From the NCBI RefSeq assembly GCF_028475105.1, contig NZ_CP116936.1, forward strand, positions 3,285,501 to 3,349,500: a DNA stretch of 64,000 nucleotides, read 5' to 3'. The translations under genes and the position numbers were made by a program. Source of the DNA: Micromonospora sp. LH3U1 (GTDB lineage: Bacteria > Actinomycetota > Actinomycetes > Mycobacteriales > Micromonosporaceae). Numbering within the stretch: position 1 is the stretch's first letter; every line of letters begins with the position of its first letter. Below the pieces are notes generated by a model. It was not told the origin of the DNA and searched no databases. It was given only the letters and a program-made list of their open reading frames with translations. Shown here piece by piece: positions 1 through 6,595 of the stretch.

Positions 1-1
1 C

Positions 2-466
2 ACGCCGCCCACGGTCGGACGTGCTCTGGACGACTACGTGGAGGCCCAGATCCACGGCACTCTCGACCTCGCCCGAGACGTCGAGGAGTTGGTGGTGGAC
101 CCGTCCTTCGCCGGCACCTCGACCGGCGTGACCCTGGAACTGATCGCCGAGCGGTACGGTTTTCCGCTGCGCTGGCACCCCGGCTTTGTGCTGCCGGTCG
201 ACCGGGTCGATCCGGTGTTTCGCGGCCCAGAGATCCCGGTGCTGGCGGCCCGGCTGCACCGGGAGTTCGCCCGGCCGGGCGAGCCGGTGGACGCGGCACT
301 GATCGGTCGTGCGGCGGCCTCGGTGGTCGCCGAGCCGGAGCGGTGGGCGGACCGGGGCCCGATCGCGGACACCCTGCAGCACCTCAAGCAGCTCTGGCAC
401 GTTCTCGTCCGATACGGCGAACCACACGGCAACCTCACCCACCGTGCCATTCCAGACGCTCGCTGA
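2..466 (+). CDS. DUF3626 family protein, C-terminal part (5' end outside window)
   Basis: The frame is open from the first bases of the window, so only about the last 154 residues are present. The visible part begins TPPTVGRALDDYVEAQIHG and carries the DUF3626-type run 'DPSFAGTSTG', 'WHPGFVLPVDRV', 'FRGPEIPVLAARL' and the closing 'QHLKQLWHVLVRYG'. DUF3626 proteins are actinobacterial and uncharacterised, so no reaction can be assigned. A GTG at 38 is internal, because the preceding codons (RALDDY) also match the family pattern. The family identification rests on recalled motif similarity. Confidence 0.8.
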   Translation, partial: TPPTVGRALDDYVEAQIHGTLDLARDVEELVVDPSFAGTSTGVTLELIAERYGFPLRWHPGFVLPVDRVDPVFRGPEIPVLAARLHREFARPGEPVDAALIGRAAASVVAEPERWADRGPIADTLQHLKQLWHVLVRYGEPHGNLTHRAIPDAR

Positions 467-527
467 CAGTAAGGCGAAGTTGCTCGACGCCCCTGTTCGC
501 GACCGCCCAGGCCACCCTGCTCGGCCC

Positions 528-652
528 CTTTGCTCTGCTTCAGCGGAGGCAACACGGCCCCTGAGCTGCGGATGGGCGATTTCGACCAGTCATTGAGGTT
601 TCCGACCGCCGTCACGTTCCGCAACTGTTGCCTGGGCTGAAGCAGAGCAAAG
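528..652. repeat. Long imperfect palindrome, CTTTGCTCTGCTTC family, copy 1
   Basis: The arms are 528-553 and 627-652. The outer 17 bp (CTTTGCTCTGCTTCAGC against its reverse complement) are perfect. After a 2-bp mismatch, 7 more bp pair (AGGCAAC/GTTGCCT). About 73 bp separate the arms. A second copy with the same outer arm lies at 29863-29959. It follows the DUF3626 stop and fills much of the 467-911 gap. The rest of that gap holds a 7-bp hairpin (778-796, GGGCATT/AATGCCC) and the presumed 5' region of the gene at 912. Confidence 0.85.
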
Positions 653-911
653 GCTGCTGGGTGTGCATGGCCCTCCGCTCCGAAGAGCACCCTCCGTCAC
701 CGTCGTAGGGCGTCGTCGGCCACCGGCCGGCCTGTCCGATTCGCCGAGCGTGAGCGGGGTCGCACTTCGCTGGGCTCGGGCATTTCCGGAATGCCCGACA
801 CGTGAACCTGGTTGTGTCCCCCGTACCGCCGGAGCCCAAACTCTTTCCTGCGGTCATCTCCCGAGGAGTGTTCACCCCGGAGCGCTCCGCACGATCGAAA
901 GGGCAACCATC

Positions 912-1625
912 GTGAAGGTCGACTTCACTCGATGGCTCCCCGCCATCGCTAAGGATTCGTACCGCAAGACCGCTCTGAGCGTTGTGGGTGTGGCCGCCCT
1001 CGGTGGTCTGGCGCTCGCGCCGACCGCGGTCGCCGCCCCGGTCACCTCCGGGCCGCACCAGGGCGCCGTCGCCGCCATCGACCGCGCCACCGGCAAGGCC
1101 CCCACCACGGCCCGCCAGGAGGACCAGCCCGTCGAGTCCGGGCTGACCACCGGCTCCGCCACCGGCAAGCCGCCGGCGGGCAAGCCGACCCGCGACCAGC
1201 TGATTCCGCACGGCATCGAAGGCGCACAGTCGCGCGTTCCGCTCGACGACGCGCAGCTCGCCAACGCCCGGGCGATCGTCGACGCCGCCAGGAAGACCGG
1301 CGTCGGTGACCGGGGCGCGGTGATCGGCGTCGCCACCTCGCTGCAGGAGTCGAAGCTGTACAACCTCGGCCACCTCGGCGCGTACAACGACCACGACTCG
1401 CAGGGCCTGTTCCAGCAGCGACCGTCGTCCGGTTGGGGCACGCCCAACCAGATCACCGACCCGGAGTACGCCGCCACGGCGTTCTTCACCGCACTCAAGA
1501 ACGTCGGCGGCTGGCAGGACCTGCCGCTGACCGCCGCCGCGCAGACCGTCCAGGTCTCCGCCTTCCCCTACGCGTACGCGCAGTGGGAGGAGCAGGCGGC
1601 GGACATCGTCCAGCAGATCTGGTGA
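912..1625 (+). CDS. Secreted lysozyme-fold-like protein (paralogue 1 of 3)
   Basis: This 237-residue protein starts at GTG 912, behind a purine-rich GAAAGGG. The frame is open further upstream, but a signal peptide begins here: basic N-terminus, hydrophobic core about 21-40, likely cleavage near AVAA/PV at 42-43. A low-complexity Pro/Thr/Gly linker (43-95) leads to a compact domain of about 140 residues with 'ATSLQESKLYNLGHLG' (Glu146), 'DHDSQGLFQQRPSSGWGT', and a Trp/Tyr-rich end (GGWQD, AYAQWEEQA). The Q-E-S motif recalls the catalytic Glu of the lysozyme/transglycosylase fold. Glycan cleavage is inference. Paralogues at 4725 and 28593 share the domain. A hairpin follows the stop. Confidence 0.8.
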   Translation: MKVDFTRWLPAIAKDSYRKTALSVVGVAALGGLALAPTAVAAPVTSGPHQGAVAAIDRATGKAPTTARQEDQPVESGLTTGSATGKPPAGKPTRDQLIPHGIEGAQSRVPLDDAQLANARAIVDAARKTGVGDRGAVIGVATSLQESKLYNLGHLGAYNDHDSQGLFQQRPSSGWGTPNQITDPEYAATAFFTALKNVGGWQDLPLTAAAQTVQVSAFPYAYAQWEEQAADIVQQIW

Positions 1626-1634
1626 CACCCGCAC

Positions 1635-1680
1635 ACAACGCCGGCCGGCCCCCTTTCCGGGAGCCGGCCGGTGTCGTTGT
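1635..1680. terminator. GC-rich hairpin after the gene at 912
   Basis: ACAACGCCGGCCGGC (1635-1649) pairs with GCCGGCCGG plus GTTGT (1663-1680), with a small bulge. It sits between convergent genes (stops at 1625 and 1692), so it may serve both strands. There is no long U tract, as is usual in actinobacteria. Confidence 0.6.
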
Positions 1681-1691
1681 GTCCGCGTACC

Positions 1692-3059
1692 TCAGCAGGC
1701 GGGGTAGAGGCGGCGGGTGCCGACGCCAGCGGCGTACGCGTCCCGGTCGCTGAACCGGCAGCCATAGTCGGGTCGGGCCACCACCGCCGGGTCGGTCACG
1801 TTGTCGCCGGCCGGGCGCTTGCCGGTGCGTACCCAGGACACGAGGTCATCCCAGGCGGCGCCGGCCTCGGCCGGGGTGAACTCGCAGTGCTGCGTGGCCC
1901 GGATGGCCCGCTGGACCACCATCTTGCTGCGACCGTGCCGCGCCACGTCGGTGGCGTACGCCTGCTCCATGCTGAACGGCACGAAGAGGTCACCGAGGCC
2001 GTGCAGGCTGAGCACCGGCGCGGTGGGCCTGCCGGCGATCCGGGGCACCTCGGTCAGCGTCGGCAGGAGCCGCTGCACCACGTTCTCCGGGGCGACCCGC
2101 TGCACGGTGGCGTTGACGTTGACCGGGCTGTTCGGGGTGTAACGGGTGAGCAGGTTGGTGGAGAGCTGACCGGGTCGCTCGGCGGGGGAGACACCACCAC
2201 TGGTCACCGTGATCGAGAAGAGGAAGTCCTTCCAGACCGCAAACGCCGCGTCCGCGCCGGGGCGCGGCCCGCCCGAACGGTTCACTGTGATCGCCCGCAA
2301 CTGCTTGCCCCGGTCGGTGGTGGTGTCCGGCCCGGTGGGGGTCAACCCGGCCAGGCCGAGCGCCACCTGGATGCGGGGCACCGCATTGGTCAGGTAGTCG
2401 GCCGGCGTGGGGTAGGCCGGCACACCGACGAGCGCCTGCGCGACAAGCTTGTAGTCCAGGTAGAAATCGAGCAGGGTCTGATCGCCGAGCACCCCGCACA
2501 TCGGCAGCGCCCCGTCGTAGTAGCCGGGGTACTGCTCCAGCGAGCGACCGATGACGTACCCACCCATCGACACCCCGGCGAGGTAGGTGTGGTGCGGCCG
2601 GCGGACCGTCCGCCCGAAGTGGTCGGCGAGATCCTTGGTGCCCAGCACCCCCGAACGGATGTCGAAGCCGTTCTGGTCGTACGAGGACGACGCCCAGGCG
2701 TACCCCTGCTCCAGGAGACGCTGGCGCATCCCGAAGCCCGGCGGCTCCGGCGAGAGCACCGTGCCCTGGCCGCGGTAGCCGTGCGCCCACAGCACCAGGT
2801 CGCCGTTCCATCGGGCGGGAACCTCGATGATGTACCCGGCGTGGCGGTGCACGCCCTGACGTACCGTCGTCGGTTTGCCGCCCACAACCAGCGGGGCCAA
2901 CGGCGGATTCTCGATGGTGTACCCGGGCAGCGGCTGGCCACCCGTCGGGTCGTGACCGGTGGCGCTGGCCGGCGCAGCACCGGCCAGCCCGACCGCAAGG
3001 GTCAGCGTCGCGGTGGCAGCGAGCAGACGGCGGAGGGTACGAAAGGGTGTGGACAGCAT
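1692..3059 (-). CDS. Secreted alpha/beta hydrolase
   Basis: This 455-residue protein has a signal peptide (MLSTPFRTLRRLL, then a hydrophobic stretch to ASA near 33). The alpha/beta-hydrolase elements are an oxyanion region 'LWAHGYRGQG' (~90-99), nucleophile elbow 'AGVSMGG' (Ser164), acid in 'LHGLGDLFVPF' (Asp357) and 'TQHCEFT' (His391). The order and spacing fit a full catalytic triad. The long insert between 200 and 340 is probably a lid or cap. The substrate cannot be read from the sequence; related secreted hydrolases act on esters or peptides. It is transcribed leftward on its own, with a TetR-like palindrome at 3114-3127, 55 bp upstream of the start. Confidence 0.88.
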   Translation of the reverse strand: MLSTPFRTLRRLLAATATLTLAVGLAGAAPASATGHDPTGGQPLPGYTIENPPLAPLVVGGKPTTVRQGVHRHAGYIIEVPARWNGDLVLWAHGYRGQGTVLSPEPPGFGMRQRLLEQGYAWASSSYDQNGFDIRSGVLGTKDLADHFGRTVRRPHHTYLAGVSMGGYVIGRSLEQYPGYYDGALPMCGVLGDQTLLDFYLDYKLVAQALVGVPAYPTPADYLTNAVPRIQVALGLAGLTPTGPDTTTDRGKQLRAITVNRSGGPRPGADAAFAVWKDFLFSITVTSGGVSPAERPGQLSTNLLTRYTPNSPVNVNATVQRVAPENVVQRLLPTLTEVPRIAGRPTAPVLSLHGLGDLFVPFSMEQAYATDVARHGRSKMVVQRAIRATQHCEFTPAEAGAAWDDLVSWVRTGKRPAGDNVTDPAVVARPDYGCRFSDRDAYAAGVGTRRLYPAC

Positions 3060-3113
3060 CGATGCTCCCCATCGGACGGATGTCGCCCGGGGGCGACCAG
3101 GCGGGACGGTTGC

Positions 3114-3127
3114 CTACCGGCCGGTAG
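3114..3127. promoter_or_regulatory. Perfect 14-bp palindrome, candidate operator for the hydrolase
   Basis: CTACCGGCCGGTAG is a perfect palindrome 55 bp upstream of the leftward hydrolase start, where a repressor would overlap the promoter. The TACCGG..CCGGTA pattern resembles operators of TetR-family repressors; no TetR gene lies next to it. The gap 3060-3435 also holds the inverted repeat at 3172-3209; nothing else was recognised there. Confidence 0.5.
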
Positions 3128-3171
3128 CGCCCTGAACCTAGGACCGCCGTCGACCAGTGTCAATGGCTTCG

Positions 3172-3209
3172 CTGATCGGCCGGTCAAGCAGAACTGTCCG
3201 GCCGATCAG
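3172..3209. repeat. Perfect 12-bp inverted repeat
   Basis: CTGATCGGCCGG (3172-3183) and CCGGCCGATCAG (3198-3209) are separated by 14 bp. They lie in the gap between the divergent hydrolase (start 3059) and MazG-like gene (start 3436). It could be an operator or a transcribed hairpin. Confidence 0.65.
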
Positions 3210-3435
3210 ACCAGGCCGTACGCCTCGACGCGGCCGGCTCTCCCTGCAGCGGCGGAGCGGCGCAGGCGGCTGGTTGCTGGGGTGCCGGTCGGCTGGGTCC
3301 GGTGGTTCGGCGGTCCGTGGTCCGGTGGTTCGGCTGGGTGGCCCTTCCCGTCGGCCACGCACCTGTCGTTGGTCGCGACCGCGCCGCCGTACCCGGTTGC
3401 GTGAGCTGGTGTGCCGGTCGGGTTGACTGGTCGCC

Positions 3436-3747
3436 GTGGAAGAGTCGATCTGGGAGGCGGCCCGGGCGTCGCGCAGCTGGTTGGACGCAGCGAACGGTAC
3501 GGGGCAGACCGAACTGACCTGCCGCATCCTCAAGCTGACCGAGGAGGCGGGGGAAGCGTCGGCCGCCTGGATCGGTCTGCTCGGTCAGAATCCACGCAAA
3601 GGCGTCACCCACAGCCGCGAGGACGTCGCGGCGGAGTTGGCCGACGTCGCCTTCACGGCGTTGGTGGCCATCGAGAGCCTGGGGCTGGACGCACAGACGG
3701 TCCTGGACGCCTGCGCCGCGAAGGTCCGCTCCCGCCTCGCGGCGTGA
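3436..3747 (+). CDS. MazG-like nucleotide pyrophosphohydrolase family protein
   Basis: This 103-residue protein starts at GTG 3436 and is all-alpha in character. Its 'LTEEAGEASAAWIG' followed by 'EDVAAELADVAFTALVAIE' matches the MazG/phosphoribosyl-ATP pyrophosphatase-like pattern EExxE...ExxD, whose acidic residues bind Mg2+. The family hydrolyses non-canonical or alarmone NTPs to NMP and PPi; the substrate here is unknown. The short single-domain size is typical of stand-alone actinobacterial MazG-like proteins. The gene appears monocistronic, followed by almost 1 kb without a gene. Confidence 0.8.
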   Translation: MEESIWEAARASRSWLDAANGTGQTELTCRILKLTEEAGEASAAWIGLLGQNPRKGVTHSREDVAAELADVAFTALVAIESLGLDAQTVLDACAAKVRSRLAA

Positions 3748-3823
3748 GAGCCGTCCCGCCGCACCAGCCGTCCCGGCCCGCCCGGTCGCCCGGTCGCGCT
3801 GTCCGCCTGGTCGCTCGGTTGCG

Positions 3824-3870
3824 CTGTCCGCCTGTCCGCCTGTCCGCCTGTCCGCCTGCCGCCTGTCCGC
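3824..3870. repeat. CTGTCCGC tandem repeat
   Basis: Four contiguous copies of the 8-mer CTGTCCGC (3824-3855) are followed by a 7-mer variant and a fifth copy (3863-3870). Related CTGTCCGC and GGTCGC words occur just upstream. This is a simple-sequence repeat likely to vary in copy number between strains. Confidence 0.8.
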
Positions 3871-4109
3871 CTGGGCTGTGGGGGTCGCTCGAGGGCTGTC
3901 CGGGTCGTTCGGGCTCACCCGGTCATCCGGTCATCCGGTCACCCGGTGCGTGCGCGGTGCTCCAGCGCGTGCGCGGTCCCCAGTGCGTGCCCCGGTCACC
4001 TGGCGTGTGCCCGGTCCGGCGCACGCGTCAGGTCAGCCCAGCCCGGGACCGAAGGACAAAAGGGGCTTTTGCCTGGTATGTGTGCGCCCGACGGGGTCCA
4101 GTCTGTTCG

Positions 4110-4185
4110 TGATCGACTCGGTTTCCGTGATGTCGGGGTGTCCGGACGGCCAGATACCGCAGTTTCCGCGAAGGCGAGTGAATCA
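4110..4185. repeat. Decayed GATCGACTC-type palindrome
   Basis: TGATCGACTCG (4110-4120) pairs with CGAGTGAATCA (4175-4185) with two mismatches. The left arm reads on into GTTTCCGTGA, resembling the arm of the perfect palindrome at 43865-43945 (TTGATCGACTCCGTTTCC). It is interpreted as an eroded copy of the same kind of element. Confidence 0.5.
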
Positions 4186-4512
4186 TCCCGGGGCCGGGTG
4201 GTTTGGTGTCGCCGGCGGCAGGTCCTTGTGGGTGATTTGTCCGGCCGTGGGCGGTTGTGGGTGGTGACCGGTCGCACCCGTGGGCCGGAATCATGGCCGG
4301 CCCGGGGTCGTTACATACTCTGACGATCGCAGCACCACCGGCCCACCACCCCACCCCAGGGGTTGGAAAGCCGATCCCCCCGGGGTTGGAATGCCGGGCC
4401 CCGCCCGGTCGTTGCAGTCCCCACGAACGACCGCCCGGCCACCGCCTCCACGAGGCTGCCGATGGATGGGCCACCCCGGAATGACCCCGGCCCCCCGGTC
4501 GTTACACCTGAA

Positions 4513-4617
4513 CCCGGCGCCACGAGCCCTCCGCCCGTAGGCCGCCGACCCCGGCGCCACGAGCTCCGCCCGTAAGCCGCCGACCCCGGCGCCGAAGCCA
4601 CCGTAGGCGCCGACCCC
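4513..4617. repeat. Degenerate tandem repeat of about 37 bp
   Basis: The word CCCCGGCGCCACGAGC, then TCCGCCCGTA and GCCGCCGAC, occurs twice almost unchanged (about 4513-4549 and 4550-4586). A third, shorter degenerate copy runs to 4617. It lies about 110 bp before the ATG at 4725, inside the probable leader or promoter region of that gene. Confidence 0.65.
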
Positions 4618-4724
4618 AGACCTTTCCCCTTTGTATGTGCAGCGCCGGACGAGGTGCTCACACCCGCGCCACTGTTCCCCCGATTGGTATGCGGGTGTCC
4701 TTACCCCCGAAGGAGCTAACCCTC

Positions 4725-5312
4725 ATGAACACGATCATTCGTAAGAGCATGCTGTCCGTTGCTGGTCTCGCGTTCGCCGGTGGTGTCTTCGCCGGCCCGA
4801 TCGCCGCCCACGCCGCCACCCCGGTCGAGGGCAAGCCCGTCGCCGTCGCGGTGCAGGCTGACAAGCCTGACACCAGCAAGCTGATCCCGCACGGCACTCA
4901 GGGCGACCAGTCCCGGATCCCTCTGAACGATGAGCAGACCGCGAACGTCAAGGCGATCATCGCCGCCACGAAGAAGGCCGGCCTGCCCGAGCGCGCCGCG
5001 GTGATCTCGATCGCGACGAGTCTGCAGGAGTCGAAGTTGGAGAACCTGGGCCACCTCGGCGACGCCAACGACCACGACTCGTTGGGCCTGTTCCAGCAGC
5101 GCCCGACCAGCGGTTGGGGTACCCCGGAGCAGATCACCGACCCCGCCTACTCCACCACCGCGTTCCTCAAGGGTTTGAAGCAGGTTGACGGGTGGCAGGA
5201 CATGCCCCTGACCGAGGCCGCGCAGACCGTCCAGGTCTCGGCCTACCCGGATGCCTACGCCCAGTGGGAGCAGCAGGCCACCGACCTCGTCGCCCAGCAC
5301 TGGAACAGCTGA
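4725..5312 (+). CDS. Secreted lysozyme-fold-like protein (paralogue 2 of 3)
   Basis: This 195-residue protein starts at ATG 4725, 9 bp after a good GAAGGAG; the open frame upstream is non-coding. The signal peptide is clear (MNTIIRKSML, hydrophobic core, cleavage near AHA/AT at 30-31). A short linker leads to the same domain as paralogue 1: 'KLIPHGTQGDQSRIPL', 'ATSLQESKLENLGHLG' (Glu102), 'DHDSLGLFQQRPTSGWGT' and 'AYAQWEQQATDLV'. The linker is shorter than in paralogue 1. Cell-wall or surface glycan binding or cleavage is inferred from the Q-E-S motif only. A perfect 17-bp terminator hairpin follows, so the gene is monocistronic. Confidence 0.82.
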   Translation: MNTIIRKSMLSVAGLAFAGGVFAGPIAAHAATPVEGKPVAVAVQADKPDTSKLIPHGTQGDQSRIPLNDEQTANVKAIIAATKKAGLPERAAVISIATSLQESKLENLGHLGDANDHDSLGLFQQRPTSGWGTPEQITDPAYSTTAFLKGLKQVDGWQDMPLTEAAQTVQVSAYPDAYAQWEQQATDLVAQHWNS

Positions 5313-5330
5313 CCCACCGCAGAACACCGA

Positions 5331-5369
5331 CCGCTGGCCGGCACCCCCACCCGGGGTGCCGGCCAGCGG
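5331..5369 (+). terminator. Perfect 17-bp hairpin after the gene at 4725
   Basis: CCGCTGGCCGGCACCCC (5331-5347) pairs perfectly with 5353-5369 around the 5-nt loop CCACC, 18 bp after the stop codon. Confidence 0.85.
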
Positions 5370-5397
5370 CGTCATCCTGTCCGCACGACGACTGTCA

Positions 5398-5442
5398 ATC
5401 TTGGACAGTTTCCGTTGCGCGCGAACGGAAAGTGTCCAAGAT
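5398..5442. repeat. Palindrome with 19-bp arms (ATCTTGGACA..)
   Basis: ATCTTGGACAGTTTCCGTT (5398-5416) pairs with 5424-5442 with one mismatch around a 7-nt GCGCGCG loop. It belongs in style with the other GATC/ATC-ended intergenic palindromes at 15684, 29749, 43865 and 61766, although the arm sequences differ. It is separate from the terminator just upstream. Confidence 0.75.
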
Positions 5443-5541
5443 CTGCGTAGGCGACGTAGCGGAGTGGCGTGATCGGCGCGGAGTGATCCGATCGGCTGGC
5501 GGGCACGTACCTCCTGGCGGGGACCGGCGGAGGGACGAAGG

Positions 5542-6530
5542 ATGGCCGCAGTGGGGTACGGCACGGAGGGTGAACCGCGAGAGCAGCCGGAACCTGCCGG
5601 TGATGCGGCATCAGGCCGGCGCTGGTCCGTCGGTGCTCGCCTGCTGGTGGCTGCGGCGGCGGTCGTGCTGGTTCTCGGCGCGGCGGCGGCGGCCGCGATC
5701 GTTGCTGCGCCGCGACGCCTCGGCATGACCTACTCCGACGCAACCGACGGTGCCCGGCCTGACGGCGCCGGCCGTCCAGGTGGCATCGTCGAGCCGGACG
5801 CGGCTGGTCGTGGCCCGGGCGGTGCGGGTGCTGCTGCCGAGCAGACGATGACCGCGCCGCTGGCAGGTCGGCAGACAGGCACTTTTGTGCTCGCTGACGG
5901 GCTGTCCTCGTTCGACCTGCGGGTGGCCGATCTGGGCGACGACCTCTACCGGATCAGCAGCCCGGCGGATGGCGTCTGCGGTTGGCCGGTGGGGTGAGCA
6001 GCCAGGTGCTGGATCTGACCCGGGCCCGGCTGTTGGGCGTGGAACTCGCCGGTGGGTCGGCCCGCACCGAAATCCTCCTACCGCCGATCACGACCGCCAG
6101 CGAAGGCAGCGCCGCCAGCAATGGCAGCGCCGCCAGCAATGGCAGCGCCGCCAGCAATGGCAGCGCCGCCAGCAATGGCAGCGCCGCCAGCAATGGCAGC
6201 GCCGCCAGCAATGGCAGCGCCGCCGACAATGGCAGCGTCACAAGCGAAGGCAGCACCGCCAGCCCGACCAGATCAGGCAGCACCGGCACCATGACTGTGC
6301 GGCTCACCGGCGGGACGAGCCAGCTCGACGTCCGGGTGCCGGGGGAGACGCCGGTCCGGGTTCGGGTGGGAGCAGGCGCCGGGTCGGTCGTCGTACGCGG
6401 CGAACGTTGGGACGGGGTGGCCGCGGGTGCGGTGCTCGGTACCCCCGGGTGGGACCGTGCGGCCGAGCGGGTCTACCTCGACCTGGTCGCGGGCGCGAAC
6501 AGCGTGACGGTGTCATCCAGCACCCGGTGA
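5542..6530 (+). pseudogene. Membrane-anchored protein with NGSAAS repeats, interrupted by a frameshift
   Basis: The first frame (ATG 5542, RBS GGAGGGA) gives a cytoplasmic tail of about 30 residues, one membrane segment (about 32-54, LLVAAAAVVLVLGAAAAAAIV) and an external part ending 'DDLYRISSPADG' before a stop at 5995-5997. The next frame continues without a gap from about 5976 ('LRLAGGVSSQVLDLTRARL') to 6530. Both halves keep coding character and read as one ectodomain. A net loss of one base near 5971-5980 explains the break. The C-terminal half has beta-rich character (TMTVRLTGGTSQLDVRVPG) after nine hexapeptide repeats. Function is unknown. It may be an intact gene hit by a sequencing indel. 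Confidence 0.65.
6102..6263 (+). repeat. Nine 18-bp tandem repeats encoding (N/E)GSAAS
   Basis: The unit AATGGCAGCGCCGCCAGC repeats nine times in frame. One EGSAAS and five NGSAAS units are almost identical; the last three diverge (NGSAAD, NGSVTS, EGSTAS). The near identity of the central units implies recent expansion by slippage. The encoded Ser/Gly/Ala linker would be flexible and extracellular. Confidence 0.9.
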
Positions 6531-6595
6531 GCCCCGGTCACCGGCCGTGCCGGAAGCGCTGCGGCCGTGGGTGGGCGTGAGCGTACAGTCGGGCG

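Larger units (their letters stand above)
3748..4724. other. 977-bp gene-free region with several repeats
   Basis: No coding frame here has convincing codon structure or start. The region contains short tandem repeats (3824-3870), a decayed palindrome (4110-4185), three sites with the core GGTCGTTRCA (around 4305-4315, 4406-4416 and 4496-4506), a loose 31-bp repeat pair (4285-4315, 4476-4506) and a GCC-rich tandem repeat (4513-4617). It precedes a secreted-protein gene and could hold a long leader or regulator sites. I did not recognise a known riboswitch. Confidence 0.5.

Noticed and set aside
660..911. c-di-AMP (ydaO) riboswitch ahead of the wall protein gene
   Set aside because: This riboswitch class often precedes actinobacterial wall hydrolases, but the conserved core words are not found here or before 4725.
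1671..3404. 577-codon plus-strand open frame
   Set aside because: It is antisense to the secreted hydrolase (1692-3059), which has a signal peptide and catalytic triad; the frame is a GC-rich shadow.
3799..3870. CRISPR array
   Set aside because: The repeats are contiguous 8-mers without spacers.
3138..3918. Overlapping minus-strand frames with RPGGQRDRATGR-type repeats
   Set aside because: They are antisense to the MazG-like gene and the tandem repeats; composition reflects the repeats only.
6102..6263. CRISPR or regulatory repeat array
   Set aside because: The units are in frame within a coding region and contiguous, so they are a protein repeat.
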